Shown: positions 28,564 to 38,061, counted from the first letter of the stretch. The stretch: 64,000 bases of DNA from Citrifermentans bremense R1 (GCF_000426865.1 NZ_AUGE01000001.1:186001-250000); one strand, 5' to 3'. The notes: generated by a model not told the origin, from the sequence alone. Made by a program: numbers and translations.

Positions 28564-29781
28564 ATGCCACACCGGGTCTACCTACCAGAGCCAAGCGATG
28601 CGGAACTCCTCAAGGAACTCCTGGGGGAGGTGCACGCCTATCTGCCGCTTTTGGACCGGGGGGAGATGCGCCGCTTTCTCAAGGGGCTTAAGCTCGAAGT
28701 CGAAGAGGAGTTGGGAGAGTTGCGCAACGCTTCCGGCGAGGAGGAGCAGCTTCTCGAGCGGGTGCGCCGCGAGTCCGACTACGGCCGGCTCTTCCAGATC
28801 CACGAGGAGCTGAACCGGATCGAGATGGAGCGTTTCCTCTCCTTCTATTCGGTCACCGCGCTGCACGAGAACTGTACCAGTTACCGCGATGCCCTGGCCG
28901 ACCGCGCCCTTCAACTGGTAATGGAGGAGATGGGCACCCCCCCGCCGGTCCCCTTCGCCCTGATCAGCATGGGGAGCGACGGGCGGGAAGAGCAGACCCT
29001 CATCACCGACCAGGACTATCTCATCGTCTACGGCGACGATGGAGGGGAAGAGGCGGACGCCTGGTTCAGGCAATACTCCGAGATCCTCGTGGGGCGGCTG
29101 GCGGAGATTGGTTTCAAGAAATGCACCGGCGGCATCATGCCCTGCAACGACAATTGGCGCGGTTCACTGTCGCAGTGGCAGCGGCGGCTTCTGGGGATAG
29201 TCCGCTACGAGACCGAGGACTACGGCAAGAACCTGATGGACCTGATCGTTCTCTCCGACGCCCGCTTCGTCGCCGGAGACGGCGAACTCGCCGGCATCCT
29301 GGTAACCCGGATCCGCTCCCTTTTGCAGGACTACTTCATGGCGCTTTGGGGCATGGCCAAGGCGGCCACCGAGATGCGGCTGGCACTAGGGTTTTTGAAG
29401 CGCTTCTGGACCGAGGGAAGCGGCGAGCACAAGGGGTGCTTCAACCTGAAGCTACTCGCCTGGGCGCCGCTGGTGATGAACGTGAGGATTCTCGCCATCA
29501 ACCAGGGGATCCCCGCCACCTCCACGGTGCGGCGCATAGAGCTTTTGGAGCGCGAGCACAGCTTTTCCGCGGAGAGTGCACGCGGGCTTATCGAGGCGTA
29601 CCGGACCCTCACCAAGCACCGCATCCTGCTCCAGGTCAAGGTGATCAAGGGGATCCAGGACGACGCCTACTACCTGAACCCCTACTCGCTCCCGGCCGAC
29701 GAGCGGGAGCGGATCAGGCAGGCGCTCCTGATGATAGAGGACCTGCAGAAGACCATCCACACCAACTTCTCCATAGTTTAA
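28564..29781 (+). CDS. DUF294 putative nucleotidyltransferase (GlnD-like), catalytic site intact
   Basis: 405 residues. The N-terminal 125 residues are helical. The nucleotidyltransferase core carries GSDGREEQ at 137-144 and TDQDYLI with metal-binding D149 and D151, as in GlnD. The C-terminal part matches the substrate-binding DUF294_C domain (SGEHKGCFNLKLLAWAPLV). Many relatives also carry cyclic-nucleotide and CBS domains; this one lacks them. Such genes accompany sodium:solute symporters and may control transport by nucleotidylation (inference). GGAG is three bases before the ATG. It opens an operon with DUF4212, a symporter, a second DUF294 gene and a TIM-barrel gene. Confidence 0.87.
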   Translation: MPHRVYLPEPSDAELLKELLGEVHAYLPLLDRGEMRRFLKGLKLEVEEELGELRNASGEEEQLLERVRRESDYGRLFQIHEELNRIEMERFLSFYSVTALHENCTSYRDALADRALQLVMEEMGTPPPVPFALISMGSDGREEQTLITDQDYLIVYGDDGGEEADAWFRQYSEILVGRLAEIGFKKCTGGIMPCNDNWRGSLSQWQRRLLGIVRYETEDYGKNLMDLIVLSDARFVAGDGELAGILVTRIRSLLQDYFMALWGMAKAATEMRLALGFLKRFWTEGSGEHKGCFNLKLLAWAPLVMNVRILAINQGIPATSTVRRIELLEREHSFSAESARGLIEAYRTLTKHRILLQVKVIKGIQDDAYYLNPYSLPADERERIRQALLMIEDLQKTIHTNFSIV

Positions 29782-29835
29782 ATCCTTGCCCCAGCCCTCC
29801 GCCCGGGGCGGCGCGCGGCAAGGAACGGAGGCGCC

Positions 29836-30159
29836 ATGAGCCAGCCGGAAAAAAGCTACCAGGTCAACCTGTTGCGCCCGAAGAAAGGGCACATGCGGGA
29901 CGAAGTGCTCATCATCCTCGCCATCCTCTTCGGCTGGGGGGTCTGCACCTTCGGCTTTCAGCTTTTGGTCTACCTCTGCCAGGGAACCGGGGCGGGGAGC
30001 CTTTTGACCCGGCTCACCCTGTTCAACCTGCCGCTGCATTTCTGGTTCACCGGCCAGTTCCTGCCGCTTTGGTTCATCGTCCTTTGCGTCGTCTTCAACC
30101 TGTACGTGGACCGCATCACCGAATACCACAGCCGCAGGCGGGACAAAAGCTATGAATGA
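29836..30159 (+). CDS. DUF4212 small subunit of sodium:solute symporter
   Basis: 107 residues with two membrane helices (EVLIILAILFGWGVCTFGFQ and LPLWFIVLCVVFNLYVD) and the family motif FWFTGQFLPLWF. DUF4212 proteins are the obligate small neighbours of the VC_2705 group of symporters. AACGGAGG precedes the ATG. The last eight bases overlap the start of the symporter gene, which suggests translational coupling and a one-to-one complex. Confidence 0.9.
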   Translation: MSQPEKSYQVNLLRPKKGHMRDEVLIILAILFGWGVCTFGFQLLVYLCQGTGAGSLLTRLTLFNLPLHFWFTGQFLPLWFIVLCVVFNLYVDRITEYHSRRRDKSYE

Positions 30160-31672
30160 TTCCTCCTGGTCCATCTTCGTGGTGCTTTTGGTGCTGGCTT
30201 CCTTCATCGTGGTGGGGCTGAGGCAGAAGTCGCGCGAGAGCCAGGAGTACGGCTTCGGCGGCCGCTACACCGGGAGGATCGGGGGAGGCGCTGCCATCGC
30301 CAGCAACTGGATGAGTGCCGCAAGCCTCATGGGGCTTGCCGGGATCATCTACCTGCAGGGGTACCAGGGGCTCGCCTACGTTATCGGCTGGACCGGGGGG
30401 TACGTGCTGCTCCTCGTGCTCCTGGCGAGCCAGATCCGCCGCTTCGGCAAGTTCACCGCCCCCGAGTTCGTGGGGGAGCGCTACGGCTCCCAGGCCGCAC
30501 GCGCCATAGCCGCCGCCATCTCCATCGCCATCTCCATCATCTACTGCGTGGCCCAGTTCAAGGGGATAGGGCTCATCTTCTCCTTCATGTTCGGCATCGA
30601 TTACCAGCAGGGGGTGACCTACGGGGCCCTTGCCGTGGTCTCCTACCTGGTCATCTCGGGGATGCTGGGGGTCCCCAGAAACCAGCAGCTGCAATACCTG
30701 GTGATCAGCGTCTCCTTCATCGTGCCGCTCATGTGGCTCGCCCGAAAGCTCGGCTACTTCTGGCTCCTCCCCCAGTTCGGCTACGGCCGCGCTCTTACCG
30801 ACCTGTCGCGCCAGTTCAACATCGACTTCACCCTCCCCTTCGCAGGCGGCTCCCTCTACCAGTGGTGCGCGCTCTGCTTCACGCTCATGGTCGGGACCGC
30901 CGGGCTTCCCCACGTGCTGTCGCGGTTCTACACGGTACCCAACGTGCGCGACGCGCGCTGGAGCGTGGTCTGGGGTCTCTTCTTCATCGCCCTCATCTAC
31001 TGGTCCGCTCCCGCCTTCTCCGTCTTCGGAAGGCTTTTGGAGGCGAGAAGCGGCCTCATCCCCGACCCCGCCGCGGCCCGCGCCGCAGCCGACGTGATCG
31101 CGCTTAAGACCGCGGTCTGGGCGGGGCTTCCGGGGTGGCTGGTGGGGGTTCTCGCCGCAGGGGCCCTCTCGGCCGCCTTCTTCACCGTGGCGGGCCTTTT
31201 AATGACCGGCGCCGCCTCGATCTCCCACGACATCTACTATTCCATGGTCAACCGCAGCGCCAGCGAAACGGCGCGGATGCAGGTGGCCAAAGGGGGGACC
31301 CTGGTGCTCGCCGCCATCGTGCTCCTTTTGGCGCTCGACCCGCCGGGGCTGATCGCGGAGATCACCGCGGTCGCCTTCGCTTTAGCCGGCAACACCATCT
31401 TCCCGCTCTTTCTTCTGGGGATCTGGTGGGGGCGCGCCAACCGCTACGGCGCCATCGCGGGGATGCTGACCGGCATCGTCTGTACCGCCATCGCCCCTCT
31501 TTGCGGCGGTATCTTCCCGCAGCTGGCCCTCCTCTTCCCGGTCACCTCGTCGGCGCTTCTGGGAGCCCCCCTGGTGATAGCGGTGATGATTGCGGTTTCG
31601 CTTTTGACCCCCGCCCCACCGGAGGAGATGGGGCACTTTCTGGAAAAAGAGGTGCACGGACACCTCGACTGA
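30152..31672 (+). CDS. Sodium:solute symporter, VC_2705/ActP-related group
   Basis: 506 residues and about thirteen membrane helices. SSS-family blocks are clear: GGRYTGRIGGGAAIASNWMS, ASLMGLAGIIYLQGY, IYCVAQFKGIGLIF, MVGTAGLPHVLSRFYTVP and AALSAAFFTVAG-like GALSAAFFTVAG. The GTAGLPH motif links it with acetate-type carriers. It shares an 8-bp overlap with DUF4212. With the ActP-like gene upstream this gives two monocarboxylate-type systems within 6 kb. The substrate is inferred only. Confidence 0.92.
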   Translation: MNDSSWSIFVVLLVLASFIVVGLRQKSRESQEYGFGGRYTGRIGGGAAIASNWMSAASLMGLAGIIYLQGYQGLAYVIGWTGGYVLLLVLLASQIRRFGKFTAPEFVGERYGSQAARAIAAAISIAISIIYCVAQFKGIGLIFSFMFGIDYQQGVTYGALAVVSYLVISGMLGVPRNQQLQYLVISVSFIVPLMWLARKLGYFWLLPQFGYGRALTDLSRQFNIDFTLPFAGGSLYQWCALCFTLMVGTAGLPHVLSRFYTVPNVRDARWSVVWGLFFIALIYWSAPAFSVFGRLLEARSGLIPDPAAARAAADVIALKTAVWAGLPGWLVGVLAAGALSAAFFTVAGLLMTGAASISHDIYYSMVNRSASETARMQVAKGGTLVLAAIVLLLALDPPGLIAEITAVAFALAGNTIFPLFLLGIWWGRANRYGAIAGMLTGIVCTAIAPLCGGIFPQLALLFPVTSSALLGAPLVIAVMIAVSLLTPAPPEEMGHFLEKEVHGHLD

Positions 31673-31698
31673 CAACGTCTTTGTACTGGGAGCCGTAA

Positions 31699-32973
31699 AT
31701 GGCGATGCTGCTGGGAACCAAAGGAGACGACATCCTCAAGTGGCGCGAGAGCGCCCGGCTGGTGGAGGGGCTGAAGACGCGGCTTACCCGCAAGTGGGGG
31801 CGGAGCTCCGCGCAGCAGGCGCAGTCCTTCCTGGAAGGGATGACCGAGGCGCTGGAGGCGGAGCTCGACTACGAGTCGCAGCTGGACGCGGAGCTTGCGG
31901 CCTTGCACCAGGCACTCAGCGAAACCGTCGCCCCGGCCGGGCTCTGCGCGCTTGCCGCGCGCCACGGCGAACTTCTCTCCGCCCACTTCAGCAGGCGGGG
32001 TTCGGTCCTCGCGCTGACCGGCGCAGGCAACGCCTGGCACGACCTCCTGGTGGCGCGGACGACCCTCCTTGCGGAGGAGCGGATGCTCTCCCTGGGCCAG
32101 GGTCCCCCCCCCGTCTATGCACTGCTGGTGACCGGGGACCGGGGGCGCGAGGAGCAGACCCTCTACGGCAAAAACCGCTATCTCCTTTTGCATCAGCTCG
32201 ATTCGGAACGCTTTTTCCTCTTCACCCGCCAGCTCGCCACTGCCCTCAAGGAGGCTGGGGTGATCGCGGAGGAGGAGGGGCTTTGGCACGGGTCGCTGGC
32301 AGACTGGCGGGCGCTTTTGAAAGGTGCGGGTGCTGCCCGCAAGAGGGACCCGCGCGAGGAGATGGAAAACCCCCTCCCCCCCTTCGCCGCTCCGATGAAG
32401 GGGGGAAGCCCGTCGATGCCCGAAGGGCAGTGGCGCCTGGAGGCGATGGCCGACCTTTGCTTCGTCACCGGGTACGAACCGTTGGCCGACGAGGTGATAA
32501 ACGCCGCTGCGTCATCGCTCAAAGAGCAGAGAAGCCGCGAGGCGTTTTTCCAGCTGGCGCGCAAGGCCATCCACCTCCCGCTGGCCCTCGGGCACTTCGG
32601 GCGCTGGAGGATCGAGAAAAGCGGAGAGCACAAGGGGGAGATCGACGTGGAAGGGCTCGGCCTCACCCCGCTGGTGAGCGCGGTCCGCGTGCTGGCCATC
32701 CACATGGGGGTGCAGGGGGGAGGGACGCTGCACCGGGTGAGGGAGCTTCTCTACCGCGGCCTTTTCAGCGTGGAGCTGGCCGAGAGGGTGCTCGAGGCCC
32801 TGCAGTGCCTGATGCAGTTGCGGATACTGAGCGAGATACGCGGCGAGGCCGCAGGGGCGTACGCGAACCCCGAGGAGTTCACCCAGGAGCAGGACGAGAG
32901 GATCAGGGCAGCCTTCGAGGCGGTGCTCGACCTGCAGAAGATGGCCTACCAGCGCATGGTGGGACAGGGATAG
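31699..32973 (+). CDS. DUF294-type protein with a degenerate catalytic site (probable pseudoenzyme)
   Basis: 424 residues, collinear with the first DUF294 protein. The helical N-terminus contains a run like LTRKWGRSSAQQAQSFLEGM. The core motif is GDRGREEQ at 146-153, but the metal-binding pair of the active paralogue is replaced: K158 and R160 stand where D149 and D151 are found (GKNRYLLL). The substrate-binding half is kept (SGEHKGEIDVEGLGLTPLV). The frame is intact, so this is not a decayed gene; a regulatory partner of the active copy is likely (inference). GGAG is six bases before the ATG. A short proline-rich insert (LPPFAAPMKGGSPSMP) lies mid-protein. Confidence 0.8.
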   Translation: MAMLLGTKGDDILKWRESARLVEGLKTRLTRKWGRSSAQQAQSFLEGMTEALEAELDYESQLDAELAALHQALSETVAPAGLCALAARHGELLSAHFSRRGSVLALTGAGNAWHDLLVARTTLLAEERMLSLGQGPPPVYALLVTGDRGREEQTLYGKNRYLLLHQLDSERFFLFTRQLATALKEAGVIAEEEGLWHGSLADWRALLKGAGAARKRDPREEMENPLPPFAAPMKGGSPSMPEGQWRLEAMADLCFVTGYEPLADEVINAAASSLKEQRSREAFFQLARKAIHLPLALGHFGRWRIEKSGEHKGEIDVEGLGLTPLVSAVRVLAIHMGVQGGGTLHRVRELLYRGLFSVELAERVLEALQCLMQLRILSEIRGEAAGAYANPEEFTQEQDERIRAAFEAVLDLQKMAYQRMVGQG

Positions 32974-32982
32974 GGCGGCTCT

Positions 32983-33774
32983 ATGCGAATTTCCATCTCG
33001 GCAGGAACCCTCTTCACCTTCCCGCTCCCCAAGGCGTTCGCCATGGCGGCCGAAGCAGGGTTCGACGGCGTGGAGCTGGTGATAAACCAGGAGTTCCAGA
33101 AGGTAAGTTCGCGCCGGTTGATCAAGGAGCTCTCCCGGGATATCCCGATCCTCTCCATACACGCCCCCTTCATGCCGCTGGACGGCTGGGGGGGGCCGGT
33201 CGACGCGCTCAAGCGCTGCGTGGAGATCGCCACCGACTGCGGCATAGGCCTGGTGAACTTCCACCCTCCCTCATGGATCGGGCTCGAGTTCGCCTACTGG
33301 CGCTGGCTGTACCGGATGCAGGATTTCCAGAAGGAGATCGGGGGGGAGGTGGCTGTGACCCTGGAGAACATGCCCTGGACCGGCAAGTACCGGATCAACG
33401 GCTACATACTCTCAGACACGCAGAAGATGATCGAGTTCCTCCACGAGAAGAACCTCTTCCTCACCTTCGACTGCACCCACATGGGAAGCGGGCGGGCCAA
33501 CTTCATCAACGATTTCTACCTTTGCTACAACTCCGGGCGGATTAGGAACATCCATTTCTCCGACTACGGGCACGGCCGTCAGCATCTTTTACCCGGCCAC
33601 GGCATCCTGCCGCTCACCCGTTTTTTAAACCACCTGAGAAACACCGCCTACAACGACATCCTCACGCTCGAATTGTCGCCCCACGAGTTCCCCAAGGGGG
33701 AGCAGATCATCGTAGAGAGCCTGAAGGAGATCCTCGCCTACCTGCGGCGAGAGACCGAGAAGGCTACCCCCTGA
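32983..33774 (+). CDS. Sugar phosphate isomerase/epimerase-like TIM-barrel protein
   Basis: 263 residues of the AP endonuclease 2/xylose isomerase-like fold. Metal ligands expected of the family are visible: Glu in VTLENMPW, Asp and His in TFDCTHMGS, His in IHFSDYGHG and Glu in LTLELSPHEF. Family members isomerise or epimerise sugars and related acids, or act on other small molecules; the substrate is unknown. It is the last gene of the symporter/DUF294 operon, nine bases after its neighbour, and its tail overlaps the convergent stress gene by 11 bp. Confidence 0.82.
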   Translation: MRISISAGTLFTFPLPKAFAMAAEAGFDGVELVINQEFQKVSSRRLIKELSRDIPILSIHAPFMPLDGWGGPVDALKRCVEIATDCGIGLVNFHPPSWIGLEFAYWRWLYRMQDFQKEIGGEVAVTLENMPWTGKYRINGYILSDTQKMIEFLHEKNLFLTFDCTHMGSGRANFINDFYLCYNSGRIRNIHFSDYGHGRQHLLPGHGILPLTRFLNHLRNTAYNDILTLELSPHEFPKGEQIIVESLKEILAYLRRETEKATP

Positions 33775-34219
33775 CCACGTAGACCGAGCACTTGGCGTCT
33801 TTCACCACCTTATGGGAGACGCTCCCCAGAAGCTTCCTTTTCAAAAACCCCTTCCCCGTCGAGCCGATCACGATGACGTCGATCTCCTCCTTCTGGGCAA
33901 ATCTAAGCAGCTCCTCGGCCGGGTCGCCGTAGACCACAGCCGTCTCCAACTGCACGTCGAGCTCTCCCGCGTTTTTTTCCACCACGTAGAAGATCCGCTC
34001 CTTCAGTTCGGCCCACTGTGCCTGTTCCGTGATGGGGCGCGCCGGGACGAAGTCGGTGAAGGTGTTGCGCGGGGCGTTGGGAAGGACCAAAAGGCCGTAG
34101 ACCTTGCTCTTGAACTGGCTGGGGTTCCCGGCGGCCATGCGCACCGCCTCTTCCGCCGCCTTGTCGGAGAGGGGCGAGCCGTCGATGGCCACCAGGATCT
34201 TCTTGCGCAGGTTGAGCAT
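33764..34219 (-). CDS. Universal stress protein (UspA family)
   Basis: 151 residues. The fold begins with KKILVAIDGSPLSDKAAEEA and ends with the ATP-binding pattern G-x2-G-x9-G-S in GSTGKGFLKRKLLGSVS, so this is probably a nucleotide-binding member. The ATG used has GGAGG six bases upstream; ten more codons are open before it without a ribosome site. The cytoplasmic role is stress adaptation, partner unknown. It converges on the TIM-barrel gene with an 11-bp overlap. Confidence 0.92.
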   Translation of the reverse strand: MLNLRKKILVAIDGSPLSDKAAEEAVRMAAGNPSQFKSKVYGLLVLPNAPRNTFTDFVPARPITEQAQWAELKERIFYVVEKNAGELDVQLETAVVYGDPAEELLRFAQKEEIDVIVIGSTGKGFLKRKLLGSVSHKVVKDAKCSVYVVRG

Positions 34220-34333
34220 CAGCTTCCTCCGGTAGGTGGGATGAAACAAAAGGAAGCTGGATTATAAAACAATGTCACCTGTAATGAAACAACTTTGACG
34301 CGGGAGGCACCCGGGGCTAGCCGCTCAACGCTC

Positions 34334-34372
34334 CCCTCTCCCTTTGGGAGAGGGTCAGGGTGAGGGGATTTT
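34334..34372. repeat. Palindromic intergenic repeat with trailing GTCAGGGTGAGGGG
   Basis: A perfect 9-bp stem CCCTCTCCC/GGGAGAGGG with loop TTT is followed by TCAGGGTGAGGGG. A close relative is at 63.25 kb and looser ones at 17.53 and 51.15 kb. It lies between the stress gene and the phosphatase operon, outside coding sequence. Confidence 0.7.
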
Positions 34373-34389
34373 CTGGTTGCAGCAGAACG

Positions 34390-34415
34390 AAAAAAAGGCG
34401 CCCCTAAGGACGCCC
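34390..34415 (-). terminator. Rho-independent terminator of the phosphatase operon
   Basis: On the minus strand a stem GGCGTCC/GGGCGCC (one G-T pair) with a 4-base loop is followed by seven T residues, about 30 bp after the inositol phosphatase stop. Confidence 0.75.
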
Positions 34416-34445
34416 TTTTAAACCCTGCCTTCACCGACCATGCCT

Positions 34446-35246
34446 CTATCGCGCCGCCCCCCGCCCCAGTATCGAGAGCATCTCCTCGTGAATCGCACCG
34501 TTGGAGGCCAGGATGCGGTGGTCGTAGACCGAGTAGGGAGCGCCTGCGTGGTTCGTCACCTTCCCCCCCGCCTCCTGCACCAGCAGGGTCCCGGCAGCGA
34601 CGTCCCAAGGTTTCAGCTTGCACTCCCAGTAGCCGTCGAGCCTCCCGGCCGCTACGCAGGCGAGGTCCAGCGCAGCAGCACCGGCGCGGCGCACACCGCG
34701 CGCGGCCAGCTGCAGTTCGATGAAATTCTCGAAATTGTTCTCGTTGTCGCGGGTGACGTCGTAGGGAAAACCGGTGGCGATCAGCGACTGCCGAAGCGGC
34801 GCACGCTGCGAAACAGAGATCCTGCGCCCGTTCAGAAACGCCCCCTCTCCCTTCGCCGCGCTGAAGAGCTCGTCCATCATGCAGTGGTAGATCACCCCCG
34901 CCAGGATCTCCCCACCTTTCTCGAAGGCGATGGAGACGCAAAACCAGGGGAAGCCGTGGGCGTAGTTGGTGGTGCCGTCCAAGGGATCGACGATCCAGCG
35001 CAGCCCCAGGTCCCCCTCCGGGTACTGGTTCTCCTCGGCTAAGAAGCTGTGGCCGGGGAACACCCCACTGATCCGGTTCACGATCAGTTCCTCGCAGGCG
35101 CGGTCCACCTCGGTCACCAGGTCCACCTCACCCTTATAGGAGAGGGTGTGCTCGCTCCAAAGCCGCTCCTTCTGCAGGGAGCCCGCCTCGCGAGCGGCTG
35201 CCATAGCGGTATCCAGCACCTTATTTAGGTCGAACTCAACCGGCAT
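34446..35246 (-). CDS. suhB: Inositol monophosphatase family protein (SuhB-like)
   Basis: 266 residues. It hydrolyses inositol-1-phosphate or related sugar phosphates with Mg2+. The metal-binding motifs are present: FLAEEN (Glu), WIVDPLDGTTNYAHG (DPLDGT) and KPWDVAAGTLLVQEAGG (WDxAAG). SuhB homologues also bind RNA polymerase/Nus factors, but that cannot be told here. Its ATG overlaps the end of the ferritin-like gene upstream by 11 bp, so the two are co-translated. Confidence 0.92.
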   Translation of the reverse strand: MPVEFDLNKVLDTAMAAAREAGSLQKERLWSEHTLSYKGEVDLVTEVDRACEELIVNRISGVFPGHSFLAEENQYPEGDLGLRWIVDPLDGTTNYAHGFPWFCVSIAFEKGGEILAGVIYHCMMDELFSAAKGEGAFLNGRRISVSQRAPLRQSLIATGFPYDVTRDNENNFENFIELQLAARGVRRAGAAALDLACVAAGRLDGYWECKLKPWDVAAGTLLVQEAGGKVTNHAGAPYSVYDHRILASNGAIHEEMLSILGRGAAR

Positions 35247-35703
35247 CGCACATGCCTCCGGGTTCCTCGCCGCATACCTGCAGCAGCTCGTGCATCTCCT
35301 CCAGCAGGGTGAAATGGATCTCGTCGTCAGCCGCTATTCTCAAAAAGAGTTCCCGCTCCCAGCCGCTGGCCTCTTCGGCCAGTTTGCCGCAGGCGCGTGC
35401 GCTCACCGCCTCGAACTGCATGGCGCTTTTGTAGCACCCCAGGTCCCCGGTGAAGGAGAGGTCGCCCTCCTGCACCGCGAGCCGGCGCAGTATCCTCCTC
35501 GCGCCGTCCAGGGTTGCGGACGCAGGCAGCTCTACCCGCGCGCCGTCTTGCAGCGCACGCAGGGCGTCGGCGTGCCTCGTCTCGTCCTCGGTGAACATCC
35601 TGAAGATAGAGGTGAAGCCGGCGATCCCGGCCTCGGCGCCGCAGCGCTCGTAATAACCCCTTGCGTCCCCATCCTTTCTGAGTGCCATGTCGCGCGAGTC
35701 CAT
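35236..35703 (-). CDS. Ferritin-like (rubrerythrin-type) diiron protein
   Basis: 155 residues, started at the ATG with GGAGG five bases upstream rather than eight codons earlier. It is helical with two diiron motifs: TEDETRHADAL (ExxRH) in the first half and DDEIHFTLLEEMHELL (ExxH) in the second, plus Glu in QFEAVSARA and a Glu after SGWERELF. No rubredoxin zinc ribbon is present. Oxidative stress or iron handling is the family role. Coupled to the phosphatase gene downstream. Confidence 0.75.
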   Translation of the reverse strand: MDSRDMALRKDGDARGYYERCGAEAGIAGFTSIFRMFTEDETRHADALRALQDGARVELPASATLDGARRILRRLAVQEGDLSFTGDLGCYKSAMQFEAVSARACGKLAEEASGWERELFLRIAADDEIHFTLLEEMHELLQVCGEEPGGMCDAG

Positions 35704-35791
35704 ATCACCCTCCCCCAAAGAGATCATTTACGGCTGGAAAACAGTAACAGGAAAAAACGGCATTTCAAAAGGTTGGGGTTTTTTTTGGCCC

Positions 35792-35821
35792 AAAAAAACG
35801 GGGGGACCAGTTGGTCCCCCC
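35792..35821 (-). terminator. Rho-independent terminator of glnK-amtB
   Basis: A perfect stem of at least nine G-C-rich pairs (GGGGGGACC/GGTCCCCCC) with a 4-base loop; seven T residues follow on the minus strand. It begins 28 bp after the amtB stop. Confidence 0.92.
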
Positions 35822-35848
35822 GCGGGTTTTCCGTTGGCAAAACGGGTT

Positions 35849-37393
35849 CTAGTTGTAGGCGCTTTCCGAATGCTGCGTCTGGTCGAGCCCCATGATCTCG
35901 TCTTCCTTCTCCACCCTGAAGCCGATGGTCTTGTCCAGCACGAAGGAGATGACGAAGGTGACCGCGACGGCATAGAGGGCGGCGGCCCCGACGGCGACCA
36001 ACTGGGTCACGAACTGCTTCATGTTGCCGGAGCTAAGACCGGTGGCGCCGACGGTGGCGAACACGCCGGTCAGGATGGCGCCGGTAGTGCCGCCGATGCC
36101 GTGCACGCCGAAGGCGTCGAGGGAGTCGTCGTACTTAAGCTTCGCCTTCAAGAGCACGCCGCCGTAGCAGACCAGGCCTCCGGCAACACCCATCAGGAGG
36201 GCGGCACCCGGCTGCACGAAGCCGGCTGCTGGGGTGATCACGACGAGCCCCGCCACGACGCCGGAACCAAAGCCCAACGCCGAAGGCTTCCCTGCATGGA
36301 TCCACTCGGCGATCATCCAGGTAAGGCCCGCCGCCGCAGGAGCGATGGTGGTGGTCATGAAGGCGAGGCCGGCCAGGCCGCCCGCGGCATCCGAGCAGTT
36401 GACGCCGACCACGGCGGAACCGGCGTTGAAGCCGAACCAGCCGAACCAGAGCACGCCGACGCCCAAAAGGGTCAGCGGCAGGCTGTGCGGAGCCATGCGC
36501 TCGGTCGGGAAGCCGTGGCGCTTGCCTAGGAAGTAGAGCACCACCAGGGACGAGATACCTGAGGAAAGGTGAACGACGGTGCCGCCTGCGAAGTCGAGCG
36601 CGCCGAGCTTGAAGAGCCAGCCATCCACCATCCAGACCCAGTGGGCCAGCGGGTCGTAAACCAGGGTGGTCCAAAGGAGCACGAAGAGGCAGTAGGCGGA
36701 GAACTTGATCCTCTCGGCCAGGGCACCCGAGATGAGGGCCACGGTGATCATGGCGAACATCCCCTGGAACATGGCGAAGACGTATTCGGGAATGGCGCCG
36801 GGCTCGGTGGCCACATTCTGGAACAGCGCGTAGACGGGGTTGCCGTCCTTAAAGCTGATGAGGCCGTTCAAAAGCGCCTTCGAGAAGTTGCCGATAAGAC
36901 CGTGCCCCAGGTCGGGGCCGAAGGAAAGGGAGTAGCCGATCAGGGCCCACTGCACCCCGACGATCCCCATCGCCACCAGGGAATGCATCATGGTGGAGAG
37001 GACGTTCTTGGAGCGGACCATGCCGCCGTAAAAAAGGGCGAGGCCGGGGATCATGAAGAGAACCAGTGCGGCGGAGATCAGCATCCAGGCGGTATCGCCG
37101 GTGTTCAGCACCGGGTCGACGTTCTTGGGGGCGGGGGCGGCGGCTGCAGCGACAGGAGCCGCTGCCGTTGCTGCGGGTGCTGCGGCAGTGGCTGCCACCG
37201 GCGCGGCAACGCTCGCAGCAACTGCGGGGGAGGCCGCCTCACCGGCTTTTTCTTCGGCACCGGCCATTGCCGGGAGCAGCAGCAGGGAGGCCAGCAGCAT
37301 GAGTTTGGTGAAATTAACGGTGAGGCAGCTGGAAACGACAGAGAAACCGGCGTTGCGAGCTGCGTTCTTAGCCTTCATATCGTCACGAATCAT
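35849..37393 (-). CDS. amtB: Ammonium transporter AmtB
   Basis: 514 residues, about 90 more than core AmtB. The start with GGAG six bases upstream gives MIRDDMKAKN. A signal-peptide-like helix (LMLLASLLLLPAMAGAEE) is followed by about 45 residues rich in Ala and Pro, then the eleven-helix channel: DTAWMLISAALVLFMIPGLA, FYGGMVRSKNVLS, HLSSGISSLV and FGWFGFNAGSA are family blocks, with the twin-His pore residues in VVHLSSG and FGVHGIGG. Transports ammonium across the inner membrane and is shut by the PII protein encoded just upstream. One transcript with glnK is expected. Confidence 0.96.
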   Translation of the reverse strand: MIRDDMKAKNAARNAGFSVVSSCLTVNFTKLMLLASLLLLPAMAGAEEKAGEAASPAVAASVAAPVAATAAAPAATAAAPVAAAAAPAPKNVDPVLNTGDTAWMLISAALVLFMIPGLALFYGGMVRSKNVLSTMMHSLVAMGIVGVQWALIGYSLSFGPDLGHGLIGNFSKALLNGLISFKDGNPVYALFQNVATEPGAIPEYVFAMFQGMFAMITVALISGALAERIKFSAYCLFVLLWTTLVYDPLAHWVWMVDGWLFKLGALDFAGGTVVHLSSGISSLVVLYFLGKRHGFPTERMAPHSLPLTLLGVGVLWFGWFGFNAGSAVVGVNCSDAAGGLAGLAFMTTTIAPAAAGLTWMIAEWIHAGKPSALGFGSGVVAGLVVITPAAGFVQPGAALLMGVAGGLVCYGGVLLKAKLKYDDSLDAFGVHGIGGTTGAILTGVFATVGATGLSSGNMKQFVTQLVAVGAAALYAVAVTFVISFVLDKTIGFRVEKEDEIMGLDQTQHSESAYN

Positions 37394-37433
37394 AACACTC
37401 TCCATTGGTCGGTATGGTTGTCGGTGCGGTGGC

Positions 37434-37880
<447 letters not shown>

Positions 37881-38061
37881 TCAGGCCCGTGAAGGCTTCA
37901 ATGCCCTGGCTTTTTTTCCTCGTCGAAAGCACAGCTTTTGGTCCAGCCTTGAAATCAGTTCCCCCTTTCCCGATAGTTGGCGCCTTCCACCACGACCTGC
38001 GCCATTGCCTACGGGCGGGAAAGCTATCTGGGCACCTCGCTGTGCCGTTTGACAGCTGGAT

